64,000 bases of DNA. It comes from Heliocidaris tuberculata (lineage: Eukaryota; Echinodermata; Echinoidea; Camarodonta; Echinometridae). Position numbers and translations under genes: made by a program. Every line of letters starts with the position of its first letter. The stretch's first letter is position 1. This document shows positions 58,901 to 60,768 of this stretch, one piece after another. Under the pieces are notes generated by a model. It made no database searches, had not been told where the DNA came from, and was given only the letters and a program-made list of their open reading frames with translations. The stretch lies in NCBI GenBank assembly GCA_025618425.1, contig CM046851.1:6507301-6571300 (forward strand). Direction: 5' to 3'.

Positions 58901-60768
58901 ACCAGTTACCCATCTACTTCACCTGGGTGGAGGGTGGCAAATGTAAATTAATGAAGATGAAGAAATTGTACATATGGGTGAAAGACGTGTCTAATGTGAG
59001 TATTTGCAACTTACTGCTTGGCTGCTTCACAGATAAAAGGTTGCTGAACCCTCCCTGGGGCATATATTTCTTGCACTGTTCGTGGAGCTCATTGTCGAGT
59101 TGGTTGCTGTCGGCTGGCGATATGCCCAGGACGTCGCAGAGGTAATTGAGCGGGTTGAGGGCCTTGCTTAGAATGTCTGATAGGATGGCCGCTGGACTCT
59201 GAATGCCCAGCTTGAAGGTTGCCTTGCGGATACCATTGTGGGTCAACGTACATTTATACATTCCTCCTGGCAAATCTGTGTGAGAAAGAGAAAGAGAGAG
59301 AAAGAGAGAGAGAAAGATATGTAAATATTGCTCTGCTTTGAATGGATCGATGGAGTTGATAGATAGAATGGACAGCAGAGTCACATTTGTGAATAGACTG
59401 ATGGACAAATGAACGGATAGCAGGAAGGAAGGATTGATAACAGATAGGTGAATGGATGGATTGACAGACAGGTTGACTGGATAGATGGAAAATGGATGGT
59501 AGGACAAATGGATGGATGGATACATGGACGGACAGTTAGACTGGGTAGATCGGAAATGGATGGCTAGATGATACATGTAAAATATATTTACGGACAGATC
59601 ATGAAATGGATGGAAATATAGAAAGACTATCAGAAAGAAAGCTGGATAGATGAACAGATGGGAGGAAGGATGGATAGACAGATGAACAGATGGTTGGAGT
59701 GATAGATATGTAGAATAAAAGGATGAAAAAAAAAGAAGATTGACAAAAGGATAGATAACCTCTACAGACTTACCTGCAGGAGACTCAAATCTGAGCGTAT
59801 GCTGATTGAGAACCCTGGCAACAACATCTGCTGATTTCCTCTCAAAGGCAATGTGGATTTTATACGACGACCCATCATAGTTCTGTACCATGTTGCTAGA
59901 AGTGAATATTACTACCACCTTTTCTGCTATCTGTTAATAAAACCAGAAGCAGTTCATTTTCTATGACAAAAAAGTCTTTGTTTGCATCGACTATGATTAC
60001 ACATAAACTGCAGCTTCCTACATGTACTTCAGTGGAAATACTTTGCAAAGCTTTACATTTGCCAAATGAAGTTCATATAATATTAAGTACATAAATTTGC
60101 ATCAATTTTATTTTCCATAAACCTGTAAAACTTGTAAACTTATTTCAATTAAAAACAAACGATAACCTAACAGAAAGAAGTAGCTAGAGCCTCAGAGCGA
60201 GAGAAAGAGAGAAAGAGAGAAAGAGGTTGAGGCAAGGACCAGGGAGATACACATACACAGACAGGGAGACAACAAAAAAGAACAAACACAGAGAGAGACA
60301 GATATAGAAACAGATAGAGAAAAAGAGAAGAGACAAAAAGAAAGAAAAAAAAATTTGAAAGAGATTATTGCACTATATACCTTTACAGCCTATGAACAAC
60401 ATAAACCAGAGGCAGCAAAATCTGTACACATGTCTCATTATACAATTAATGATACTTATTAAACAATAACTGTGACTGATGAATACAAAAGAAAAACCAA
60501 TACTGATCAATATACAAGAAAAAGTATAAATGCTGAGAGTGAGAAAGATGAAAAAGATGAGGTCAAAACCACATCTTCACCCGACTTTGTTACAAAAGAA
60601 AAAAAAAAGGGCAAAATAAACACATGTCAATATTACATGCAGCCTCATATGTATAACAAGTTTACTCTCGAGAGAAAAATTATGGAGCAACAAATGCAAG
60701 GATTCTTACCCCTGCTTTGACTTTGTCTGGTACAACAATACACTGTGAACCTCTTGTAGGTAATGTTC
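8174..60768 (-). CDS. PIK3AP1-like: BCAP/PIK3AP1-like (Dof/BCAP/BANK1 family) PI3K adaptor gene, 21 exons, 5' partial
   Basis: Gene-level model joined by eye. The exons run from high to low coordinate and give 810 residues plus a stop. All intron phases agree and no exon has an in-frame stop. Domain order: DBB (IPT/TIG-like) domain at about residues 1-158, ankyrin-like segment at about 166-220, then a proline-, serine- and arginine-rich tail. The tail has YVSM at 237-240, YPN in exon 15, and PxxPxR ligands in exon 20. In vertebrates this family links receptor tyrosine kinases to PI3-kinase p85 and carries an N-terminal TIR domain; in Drosophila, Dof serves the FGF receptor. The TIR region is not in the window because the first exon here starts in mid-codon. 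The role in cytoplasmic signalling near membranes is inferred from the family. Undetected or alternative exons, especially in the 8.7-kb and 12.6-kb introns, remain possible. BANK1-like is the alternative name; the YxxM motif and long proline-rich tail favour BCAP. Confidence 0.85.
8855..10084. repeat. Recent 613-bp tandem duplication
   Basis: 8855-9467 is repeated immediately as 9468-10084. The copies are almost identical by eye: a handful of substitutions (gatgc/gacgc, gatccg/gatctg, an extra caa) and different lengths of the G and T runs. The unit joins about 260 bp of flanking intron to the 5' part of a hAT-like element, so it arose after that insertion. Identical small ORFs in both copies are not genes. 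Confidence 0.92.
9118..10134. mobile_element. hAT-like non-autonomous element, 5' part duplicated
   Basis: The left end is CAGTGGCGTACCCTGGAG; the right end ctccttgggtacgctattg is its imperfect mirror. An exact 8-bp target duplication, catacact, stands at 9110-9117 and 10135-10142, as expected for hAT. The 5' end and the same catacact occur again at 9723-9731 because of the tandem duplication. Long G and T runs and CAGCCxTCCAAAA repeats fill the interior. No transposase. Confidence 0.85.
11619..12257. mobile_element. Foldback element with TTAA-type ends, copy 1
   Basis: About 640 bp with long inverted arms. The left arm has aaatccgataagaaataag then aaagttatgaatttt; the right arm has the mirror (aaaattcataactttctt, cttatcggattttgctca). 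The inner arms mirror again (ggcaactccgtaacttatc against gatacgtcacggagttgcc). The right boundary is TTAA at 12258-12261; the left is worn to TTAC. Related to 15339-15923 and 40167-40653. Confidence 0.8.
12967..13424. mobile_element. TIR element with internal ATCTCACTA repeats
   Basis: The ends mirror each other (TAGGCGCATTCACAC and GTGTGAATGCCCCTA). Inside, GAGATTCTGATC and ATCTCACTATT motifs recur at least four times in both orientations, giving extensive local fold-back potential. Non-coding; superfamily not identified. Confidence 0.6.
13430..14930. repeat. Degenerate long-unit tandem repeat, purine-rich
   Basis: A motif like CATGCAAGAGGATTGG followed by CAGATGGACCC recurs near 13531, 13701, 13968, 14147, 14354, 14506 and 14680. 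It is often followed by GGGGTACAAAATATCCTAACC. Unit length varies from about 150 to 270 bp, and the units differ greatly. G-rich strings (gaggggg) separate them. A 177-codon ORF at 14389-14922 is a by-product of this composition. Confidence 0.6.
15339..15923. mobile_element. Foldback element with TTAA target site, copy 2
   Basis: TTAA at 15335-15338 and 15924-15927. Terminal mirror: AGAGCAATCCAACC on the left, GGTTGGATTTCCCT on the right. The arms carry atcggacaaggaataagaaa and its mirror cttattgcttgtccgatttc, the same theme as 11619-12257. TTAA duplications suit a Kolobok or piggyBac-type source; the AGRG start favours Kolobok. Non-coding. Confidence 0.8.
15984..16133. mobile_element. Small GGGCCC-ended MITE, diverged copy
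   Basis: Begins tgggccccatgtcataaaac and ends with a mirror of it (gttttatcaaacaggtccc). The interior holds GTTATAAGCTACTGAAATCC. The same core occurs inverted in the element at 25417-25567, so they are one family. About 150 bp. Confidence 0.6.
16337..16402. repeat. Miniature hairpin element, copy 1
   Basis: GAGAGCCAGAAGGGCATTGA pairs across a short loop with gagttaacacccttctgcag. It belongs to a roughly 70-bp hairpin family also seen at 23177, 27113, 29351, 30632 and 61332. Non-coding. Confidence 0.65.
19009..19379. mobile_element. TTAA-flanked MITE family A, reverse copy
   Basis: About 370 bp, starting gcttgagttctgggaaa and ending ccagaactcaactttatct, next to TTAA at 19380-19383. It is the reverse complement of 39793-40162 and 54341-54713 over its whole length. 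Two small ORFs sharing ISAVSCH-LNVRAFEEQSFSG across copies are shadows of the repeat. Confidence 0.85.
20747..20777. repeat. 31-base C run (G run on the gene strand)
   Basis: An uninterrupted homopolymer 127 bases inside the intron after exon 20. In the transcript it is G31 and could form a G-quadruplex. The length is probably variable or uncertain in assembly. The preceding 20520-20740 is C-rich and simple. Confidence 0.9.
20904..21220 (-). CDS. PIK3AP1-like: BCAP-like exon 20: SH3-ligand and glycine-rich region
   Basis: The exon is 317 bp, phase 0 in and phase 2 out, the largest exon here. The acceptor reads tcaacccattcccacag and the donor GTAAGTTGT. It encodes residues 650-754. It starts AKRISWRNQPNFSQDYIDRP, followed by PIPPIPPR and later APLPPRR, both PxxPxR class II SH3 ligands. 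Between them lie SNYTRLP and a glycine run of about 13 in 15. Strong GC-rich codon use sets it apart from the flanking AT-rich DNA. Confidence 0.9.
21388..21866. repeat. ATG/GAT trinucleotide array
   Basis: Imperfect (ATG)n mixed with GATAAA-type variants, fills the intron between exons 19 and 20. On the gene strand it reads (ATC)n and starts within about 10 bases of the exon 19 donor. Poly-Asp, poly-Ile and poly-Met ORFs across it are artefacts. Confidence 0.95.
21871..21936 (-). CDS. PIK3AP1-like: BCAP-like exon 19
   Basis: The exon is 66 bp, phase 0 in and out. The acceptor reads ttctctctgtaacag and the donor GTATGTTTC. It encodes SENGSEANPPPRSPRPNAA then RDP (residues 628-649), proline- and serine-rich. 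The intron after it opens within about 10 bases into a 480-bp ATG/ATC trinucleotide array, an unusual setting for a donor. It is symmetric, so it could be skipped in frame. Confidence 0.78.
22295..22365 (-). CDS. PIK3AP1-like: BCAP-like exon 18: serine/asparagine-rich
   Basis: The exon is 71 bp, phase 1 in and phase 0 out. The acceptor reads tttttctcttaccaag and the donor GTAAGTGC. It encodes LSSRHAINGTSENSNGPAS then DPNR (residues 605-627). It is low complexity and probably disordered. Confidence 0.72.
22526..22614 (+). repeat. tRNA-Ser-like pseudogene or SINE head
   Basis: The acceptor arms GAACCAG and CTGGTTC pair exactly. The anticodon stem ACTGC/GCAGT has a 7-base loop CCAGAAA (anticodon AGA, serine). 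The T arm GCAGG-TTCGAAT-CCTGC is perfect. A 14-base insertion, aggtttgaatcccg, which looks like a partial second T arm, sits before the acceptor strand, and the D arm is poor. It ends in CCA. A working tRNA is unlikely; a tRNA-derived retroposon or decayed gene fits better. Confidence 0.6.
22793..23097. mobile_element. TIR element, CCCYGTTCTCATTA ends
   Basis: The left end ACCCTGTTCTCATTA mirrors the right end TAATGAGAACGGGGT with one mismatch. The 305-bp body is markedly CpG-rich (gcgcgttc, cgctaacgcggcgggtg) compared with surrounding intron. Non-coding; superfamily unknown. Confidence 0.7.
23177..23245. repeat. Miniature hairpin element, degraded copy
   Basis: Begins tgctgagagctgaaagggcattaac; the second arm is largely lost. 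Recognised by likeness to the hairpin family at 16337 and 61332. Confidence 0.4.
23387..23417 (-). CDS. PIK3AP1-like: BCAP-like exon 17: 31-bp microexon
   Basis: The exon is 31 bp, phase 0 in and phase 1 out. The acceptor reads ttctttttataccag and the donor GTAAGAAGA. It encodes ERPERSPTSP (residues 594-603). Skipping would break the frame between exons 16 and 18, so inclusion should be constitutive. Microexons this short are easily missed by gene predictors. The two strong splice sites and the phase fit are the support. Confidence 0.66.
23511..23667. mobile_element. GGGCCC-ended MITE
   Basis: 157 bp with perfect 12-base ends GGGCCCTGTCTT and AAGACAGGGCCC. The interior has two copies of agagttgcga(t/c)tgat. 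It lies 95 bp upstream of the exon 17 acceptor in the gene's direction. Non-coding. Confidence 0.75.
23762..23805 (-). CDS. PIK3AP1-like: BCAP-like exon 16
   Basis: The exon is 44 bp, phase 1 in and phase 0 out. The acceptor reads cttctgtttttcatag and the donor GTAAGTTGA; both are strong. It encodes ISPHAARGRGADIS (residues 580-593) after a split glycine codon. The peptide has no recognisable motif; the call rests on splice signals and phase continuity with exons 15 and 17. Confidence 0.7.
24506..24752. mobile_element. Inverted-repeat element with CG-rich arms
   Basis: GCGAAATGTAGTGGCGCGAA on the left mirrors ttcgtgccactccctttcgc on the right; the arms continue with GACGCATCCGGAA against ttccggacgagtc. 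A related single stretch (tcgtgccactgcatttcgct) occurs near 33440. Non-coding. Confidence 0.65.
25417..25567. mobile_element. GGGCCC-ended MITE, second family member
   Basis: Ends TGGGCCCCCGTTTCATAAAA and, mirrored, gttatgaagcagggccca; inner arms CTTGTTATCAGTAACAA and ttgttattgac. The core gattcaaggatttcagtagc is the reverse complement of that in 15984-16133. Confidence 0.75.
25797..25950. repeat. Short repeat of CGCGA-ATGAAACTTTCGCGAA
   Basis: Three imperfect copies of gaaactttcgcgaatcgca around 25801, 25851 and 25915. CG-rich against an AT-rich background. It may be the remnant of one transposon end. Confidence 0.5.
27113..27171. repeat. Miniature hairpin element, copy
   Basis: GCCAGAAGGGTGTTAACTC faces gtgccctactggctct across a loop of about 20 bases. 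Same family as 16337-16402. Confidence 0.6.
27230..27411. mobile_element. hAT-like MITE
   Basis: The left end CAGTGGCGGATTTAGG has a degraded mirror at the right, cctggatctgcccctt. The flanks tgcaaagg and acaaaagg are similar, possibly a worn 8-bp target duplication. About 180 bp, with C-rich and T-rich runs inside. Non-coding. Confidence 0.6.
28316..28405 (-). CDS. PIK3AP1-like: BCAP-like exon 15: YPNPGYM motif
   Basis: The exon is 90 bp, phase 1 in and out. The acceptor reads catgtttctttag and the donor GTATACTT. It encodes residues 549-578: PIPTQSSPHVSTTQYPNPG, then YMRGCDIHGI. Y-P-N fits the pYxN consensus for the GRB2 SH2 domain. The adjacent GYMRG gives a second tyrosine. Confidence 0.75.
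   Translation of the reverse strand, partial: LPSQPRALPMCPPPSTPIQAICVDVTYMA
29351..29434. repeat. Miniature hairpin element, copy
   Basis: TGCTTAGAGCAAGAAGGGCA pairs with tgcccttctgtctctcagg through a loop of about 45 bases. Same family as 16337-16402. Confidence 0.65.
30425..30478 (-). CDS. PIK3AP1-like: BCAP-like exon 14: basic cassette exon, weak donor
   Basis: The exon is 54 bp, phase 1 in and out. The acceptor reads gaattgtaacacag. The exon ends CAACAG and the donor is GTTTCACG, which departs from consensus at positions +3 to +5. It encodes SQQGGRRLRARSEPVAT (residues 532-548), with an arginine cluster. The weak donor and symmetric phase make this a good candidate for regulated exon skipping. 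It is less certain than its neighbours, because the frame would also hold if it were left out. Confidence 0.6.
30632..31105. repeat. Miniature hairpin element split by an insertion
   Basis: The left arm tttggagccagaagggcg ends at the TTAA at 30649-30652; the right arm resumes after the second TTAA at 31060-31063 (ctcatatactcacagagtta, then gccccttctgcctctca). Removing 30653-31059 and one TTAA restores a hairpin like that at 61332. Confidence 0.75.
30653..31059. mobile_element. piggyBac-like MITE nested in the hairpin element
   Basis: 407 bp flanked by TTAA on both sides. Ends CCCTTTCAAGACA and TGTCCTGAAAGGG, mirrored apart from one base. TTAA plus CCCTTT ends are typical of piggyBac-type elements. 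No transposase. The nearest exon (14) ends about 175 bp away. Confidence 0.78.
31856..32280. mobile_element. TIR element, AATTCTCC ends
   Basis: 425 bp. The left end AATTCTCCCTATCGCATATA and the right end tatatgcgatacggagaatt mirror each other over 22 bases with one mismatch. The left part has repeated CCGATATCAG units. CpG-rich interior (cgctccggccggacccgg). Non-coding. Confidence 0.75.
32859..33105. mobile_element. TIR element, GCCTCGTTTACACATGAC ends
   Basis: The left end gcctcgtttacacatgac mirrors gtcatgtgctaacgaggc; inside, AAAACCGCCT mirrors aggcggttta. A short ORF at 33020-33310 starts within the right arm and is not supported as a gene. Confidence 0.7.
34242..34358 (-). CDS. PIK3AP1-like: BCAP-like exon 13: serine-rich segment
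   Basis: The exon is 117 bp, phase 1 in and out. The acceptor reads tatttgtagtttcag and the donor GTATAACC. It encodes residues 492-530: SVRDQRSQSTFYRPTLGNS, then RSVPHASSSTANSNF and KGAF. It is rich in serine and arginine with several possible RxxS phosphosites (RDQRS, for example). No domain is recognised. Confidence 0.78.
34596..34667 (-). CDS. PIK3AP1-like: BCAP-like exon 12: PPLPPDYESF motif
   Basis: The exon is 72 bp, phase 1 in and out. The acceptor reads gatgatgcaatag and the donor GTAAGTTT. It encodes SGPRSRHREPPLPPDYESF then EDRK (residues 468-491). It combines a proline stretch with an acidic tyrosine site (DYESFED), a pairing common in adaptors that bind both SH3 and SH2 domains. 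It is the first of four consecutive symmetric phase-1 exons. Confidence 0.8.
34919..34954. repeat. Perfect 14-bp hairpin around MluI-like CG core
   Basis: GGTTTTCATACGCG and CGCGTATGAAAACC are exact mirrors around the loop TGGGATTA. The wider 34868-35010 also has inverted CCGAACGTGT and ACACGTTCGG, so this is likely the centre of a small TIR element about 250 bp downstream of exon 13's upstream neighbour. Confidence 0.6.
36877..36946 (-). CDS. PIK3AP1-like: BCAP-like exon 11: basic segment
   Basis: The exon is 70 bp, phase 0 in and phase 1 out. The acceptor reads ttcatttctacag and the donor GTATGTATC. It encodes RRGAEDRQSSIQKLFKRKV then RPPT (residues 445-467). The SIQKLFKRKVR stretch is a basic helix-like patch that might bind membrane or serve as a nuclear signal. 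No domain match is recognised. Confidence 0.78.
37285..37448. repeat. Dispersed repeat, copy 1
   Basis: Shares about 150 bp with 58795-58952, including gctaccatgata, cattcaaag and (c/t)acttcacctgggtggag. It sits in the intron after exon 10. Non-coding; class unknown. Confidence 0.55.
37544..37754. mobile_element. TIR element with telomere-like CCCTAA core
   Basis: The left end GACATTTGCTCCTGCGACAA mirrors the right end, where agcaaatgtcgcaggagc precedes aaatgtc, with one mismatch. 37589-37640 is built of CCTAAA, CCCTAA and CCCTTA units, followed by CTTGACCTTAACC repeats. A partial relative lies at 46574-46702. The telomere-like block is internal to an element, not a chromosome end. Confidence 0.75.
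37810..37961 (-). CDS. PIK3AP1-like: BCAP-like exon 10: conserved amphipathic helix region
   Basis: The exon is 152 bp, phase 1 in and phase 0 out. The acceptor reads cacaatatttccag and the donor GTGAGTTAA. It encodes residues 394-444, including DPDAKLQSLIDIQNRVKDN and EISMDEAVILFREWEESHN. Regular hydrophobic spacing suggests one or two helices, the only clearly folded-looking part of the tail. From memory of the family, vertebrate BCAP has a comparable helical block in its C-terminal half; an alignment is needed to confirm equivalence. Confidence 0.85.
38383..38518 (-). CDS. PIK3AP1-like: BCAP-like exon 9: YETL motif and proline-rich tail
   Basis: The exon is 136 bp, phase 0 in and phase 1 out. 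The acceptor reads cttcatctcatattag and the donor GTAAGAAAA. It encodes residues 349-394, starting DYETLDSEASPLPHPDKPP and continuing with PVSGPDERPEPP and SRKPGQSQSD. D-Y-E-T-L in an acidic setting is a plausible SH2 docking site. The sequence is intrinsically disordered in character. GC content rises sharply over its neighbours. Confidence 0.82.
39793..40162. mobile_element. TTAA-flanked MITE family A, forward copy
   Basis: 370 bp between TTAA at 39789-39792 and 40163-40166. Ends AAGTTGAGTTCTGG and CCCAGAACTCAAG are mirrored. Near-identical to 54341-54713 and to the reverse of 19009-19379. Confidence 0.88.
40167..40653. mobile_element. Foldback element abutting family A through a shared TTAA
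   Basis: TTAA at 40163-40166 and 40654-40657. Terminal mirror AGGGGAAGTTCACCC and GGGTGAACTTCCCCT. The arms extend over about 180 bp (aaaatccgttacagaataac, then tcacatgcgagcagctcc and the mirror ggcagctgctcgcatgtgac). It uses the same TTAA as the preceding MITE. Non-coding. Confidence 0.88.
41872..42202. mobile_element. GGCC-ended TIR element
   Basis: Ends GGCCCAAATTCTCAAAAG and, mirrored, ccttttgagaatacggcc. The interior has aagttaagtctggcttaactta, itself a hairpin. About 330 bp, non-coding. Confidence 0.7.
43663..43716 (-). CDS. PIK3AP1-like: BCAP-like exon 8: short polyproline exon
   Basis: The exon is 54 bp, phase 0 in and out. The acceptor is pyrimidine-rich (ctgatttattttcag) and the donor GTAAAAA is slightly weak. 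It encodes NLPPPPPIPRVAQSGPSL (residues 331-348), a proline-rich stretch that could bind SH3, WW or EVH1 domains. It is symmetric, so cassette splicing would keep the frame. Identification rests on phase, splice sites and composition, since the peptide alone is too short to classify. Confidence 0.72.
44224..44465. mobile_element. hAT (Charlie-type end) MITE
   Basis: Ends CAGTGGTTCTTAACCT and aggttaaaaaccactg, the classic hAT CAGTGGTTCT start. 242 bp. The 8-bp flanks atatggat and atctaaat agree at five positions. No transposase. Confidence 0.78.
46416..46522 (-). CDS. PIK3AP1-like: BCAP-like exon 7: tyrosine- and aspartate-rich acidic segment
   Basis: The exon is 107 bp, phase 1 in and phase 0 out. 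The acceptor reads gtattttttcag and the donor GTAGGTG. It encodes DPDDIYNYYDSWERTDLG, then GSSMVRDG and a run of eight aspartates ending DTQ. Three closely spaced tyrosines sit in an acidic setting that tyrosine kinases favour. The aspartate run comes from a GAT/GAC trinucleotide stretch and may vary in length between alleles. Confidence 0.82.
46574..46702. mobile_element. Partial relative of the telomere-like TIR element
   Basis: The left part gacagttgctccgacgttgg and gacatttcctcc resembles the TIR of 37544-37754. The right part carries ttaagggtaagggttagggt. The right TIR is missing. It lies just upstream of the exon 7 acceptor. Confidence 0.55.
47027..47149 (-). CDS. PIK3AP1-like: BCAP-like exon 6: proline-rich linker
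   Basis: The exon is 123 bp, phase 1 in and out, so it could be skipped without a frameshift. The acceptor reads tgttgtgtttacag and the donor GTAAGTCTG. It encodes residues 254-295: GPSSPPDQDNPQNRPAYDF, then FPFPVAIPVNPVSKEAD and a helical HRLIS. No domain is recognised. A tyrosine in RPAYDF is a possible kinase site. Confidence 0.82.
47515..48668. repeat. Tandem array with DR1-like motifs and terminal hairpin
   Basis: About seven units of roughly 145-165 bp, each with CCCCAAAATCTAATCAGAT, gatacatactagcaccaagt and ctcaaatggttcttgagtta. Each unit also carries tgaccttTGACCT-type strings; 47977-47996 is a perfect triple repeat. The array ends in ggacggacgaacggacag followed by the hairpin at 48633-48663 (GCCTCCG...CGGAGGC) and an A run. 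The layout resembles one directional mobile element rather than plain satellite. Confidence 0.8.
48826..48923. repeat. (GT)n microsatellite with CGCGCG and TGCATG inserts
   Basis: Alternating purine-pyrimidine for nearly 100 bases, with two copies of tatgcatgtgcgcgcgtgtg. Prone to form Z-DNA. A second GT/CT tract at 49086-49160 follows the SINE. Confidence 0.9.
48928..49100 (+). mobile_element. tRNA-derived SINE
   Basis: The head at 48928-49000 is 73 bases with a perfect 7-bp acceptor stem (GTGCCGT and ACGGCAC), an A-box-like TGGTCTAGTGG and a B-box GGTTCGATCCC. The anticodon stem is broken. A tail with TGCCCTTGAGCAAGGCATTT, a motif common in animal SINEs, follows. It is set between two GT tracts. 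Not a functional tRNA. Confidence 0.72.
49755..49848 (-). CDS. PIK3AP1-like: BCAP-like exon 5: YVSM PI3K-binding motif
   Basis: The exon is 94 bp, phase 0 in and phase 1 out. The acceptor reads ttcattgcag and the donor GTAAGCC. It encodes residues 223-253: a glutamine-rich start, then HGDIGYVSMTKEQQ. Y237-V-S-M240 is a YxxM motif, the consensus for the SH2 domains of PI3-kinase p85 and a defining feature of BCAP in vertebrates. Phosphorylation is inferred, not seen. The coding stretch is short and not conserved in composition, but splice sites and phases on both sides fit. A large AAATAAT satellite begins about 45 bp upstream of the acceptor. Confidence 0.8.
49893..50190. repeat. AAATAAT satellite
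   Basis: About 300 bases of (AAATAAT)n with AAATAAC variants in the middle and (AAT)n at both ends. It is followed by aaagatttctaaagcgcac, which resembles the TATAGCGC motif after the (AAT)n at 63461. It begins about 45 bp upstream of the exon 5 acceptor. Long Ile/Tyr/Leu ORFs on the minus strand are artefacts. Confidence 0.95.
53816..54162. mobile_element. TIR element with 17-bp internal repeats
   Basis: Perfect 13-base ends AGGCTTTTTACAC and GTGTAAAAAGCCT, both flanked by ATT. Three exact or near-exact 17-base units gtctggggttaaggata run at about 54079-54129. Non-coding. Confidence 0.78.
54341..54713. mobile_element. TTAA-flanked MITE family A, third copy
   Basis: Same sequence as 39793-40162 with scattered differences. 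The left flank has worn to TTGA; the right TTAA at 54714-54717 is shared with the next element. Confidence 0.87.
54718..55306. mobile_element. TTAA-bounded element, CpG-rich interior
   Basis: Lies between TTAA at 54714-54717 and 55307-55310. Short mirrored ends AGGG and CCCT. The interior is CpG-rich (aacgcgtcgcggcagggc, cgtgccgtccg), unlike the surrounding DNA. A minus ORF of 96 codons inside has no recognisable similarity and is not called. Confidence 0.6.
55403..55956. mobile_element. Foldback element at the end of a TTAA chain
   Basis: TTAA at 55399-55402; the right flank has worn to TGAA. Ends AAGGGGATGTCTACCCTG and, mirrored, tagatttcccct. The arms (tttgatgggaatcaagtaaa and its approximate mirror) are more diverged than in 15339-15923. 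Confidence 0.65.
56793..57749. mobile_element. hAT element with perfect TSD and internal tandem repeats
   Basis: 957 bp. Ends CAGTGGCGGCACCAAGG and, mirrored, tcctggtgccgccactg. Exact 8-bp target duplication AATAGAAC at 56785-56792 and 57750-57757. A second internal start, CAGTGGCGGCATCAAGG, lies at about 57000. 57050-57650 is about five units of 115-160 bp containing TCCTCATAT-TGGGTAGTTTTATAG. No transposase; the ORFs are artefacts of T- and C-rich runs. Confidence 0.9.
58546..58736 (-). CDS. PIK3AP1-like: BCAP-like exon 4: ankyrin-like segment
   Basis: The exon is 191 bp, phase 1 in and phase 0 out. The acceptor reads ttcttggacag and the donor GTAAGGAG. It encodes residues 160-222. FPTALHFAAKFGLPCVCAML is a recognisable ankyrin helix pair (TALHxAAKxG). 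NIDGKTPDQMTTDEG matches the loop and first helix of a second, incomplete repeat. BCAP and BANK1 have the same short, degenerate ankyrin block directly after the DBB domain, so domain order and exon order agree. The next exon found is 8.7 kb away, so an unseen exon in between cannot be excluded, although the phases join cleanly. Confidence 0.9.
58795..58952. repeat. Dispersed repeat, copy 2
   Basis: Related to 37285-37448, with agggtagcctcagtagtctt, agctaccatgatagga and cacctgggtggagggtggca. It lies in the short intron between exons 3 and 4. Confidence 0.55.
59015..59275 (-). CDS. PIK3AP1-like: BCAP-like exon 3: core of DBB domain
   Basis: The exon is 261 bp, phase 1 in and phase 1 out. The acceptor reads ctctttctcacacag and the donor GTAAGTTG. 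It encodes residues 72-159. The stretch around MYKCTLTHNGIRKATF closes the beta sandwich, and DILSKALNPLNYLCDVLGI is the helical segment after it that marks the Dof/BCAP/BANK1 family. The charged NELHEQCKKYMPQGGF leads toward the ankyrin region. This exon is the strongest single piece of family evidence in the window. Confidence 0.9.
59280..59735. repeat. GATG/GATA microsatellite and GA tract
   Basis: (GAGA/AAGA)n followed by about 400 bases of loosely repeated GGATGGATAGAT-type units. It fills nearly the whole intron between exons 2 and 3. A long minus ORF that bridges exons 2 and 3 runs through it only because the repeat lacks stops. Confidence 0.9.
59774..59930 (-). CDS. PIK3AP1-like: BCAP-like exon 2: DBB domain
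   Basis: The exon is 157 bp, phase 0 in and phase 1 out. The acceptor reads ttttattaacag; the donor reads CCTGCAG then GTAAGTCT. It encodes residues 20-71, beginning IAEKVVVIFTSSNMVQ and including YKIHIAFERKSADVV, an alternating beta-strand pattern typical of an IPT/TIG-like fold. An AG four bases further in (after ATAG) would break the phase with exon 1, so I chose the acceptor that keeps the frame. The intron that follows is only about 0.5 kb and is filled by GATG-type microsatellite. Confidence 0.88.
60195..60355. repeat. GA-rich simple repeat
   Basis: (GAGAAA)n mixed with AGACAG units in the intron between exons 1 and 2. Pyrimidine-rich on the gene strand. Confidence 0.85.
60710..60768 (-). 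CDS. PIK3AP1-like: BCAP-like exon 1 (first in window): start of DBB domain
   Basis: The exon is 59 bp, entered with two bases of a split codon and ending in phase 0. The acceptor on the gene strand reads cttcttcatag and the donor is GTAAG. It encodes TLPTRGSQCIVVPDKVKAG (residues 1-19), the strand and turn that opens the IPT/TIG-like fold of DBB domains. It continues in frame into exon 2. Since it starts in mid-codon, at least one more coding exon must lie upstream, outside the window or unseen in 60769-64000. That exon would carry the TIR domain expected for the family. Confidence 0.8.

Noticed and set aside
58914..59918. 334-codon minus-strand ORF read as one protein
   Set aside because: Its two ends are real exons 2 and 3, but the middle (about 160 codons of Ser/His/Leu/Ile) is intronic GATG microsatellite between good splice sites.
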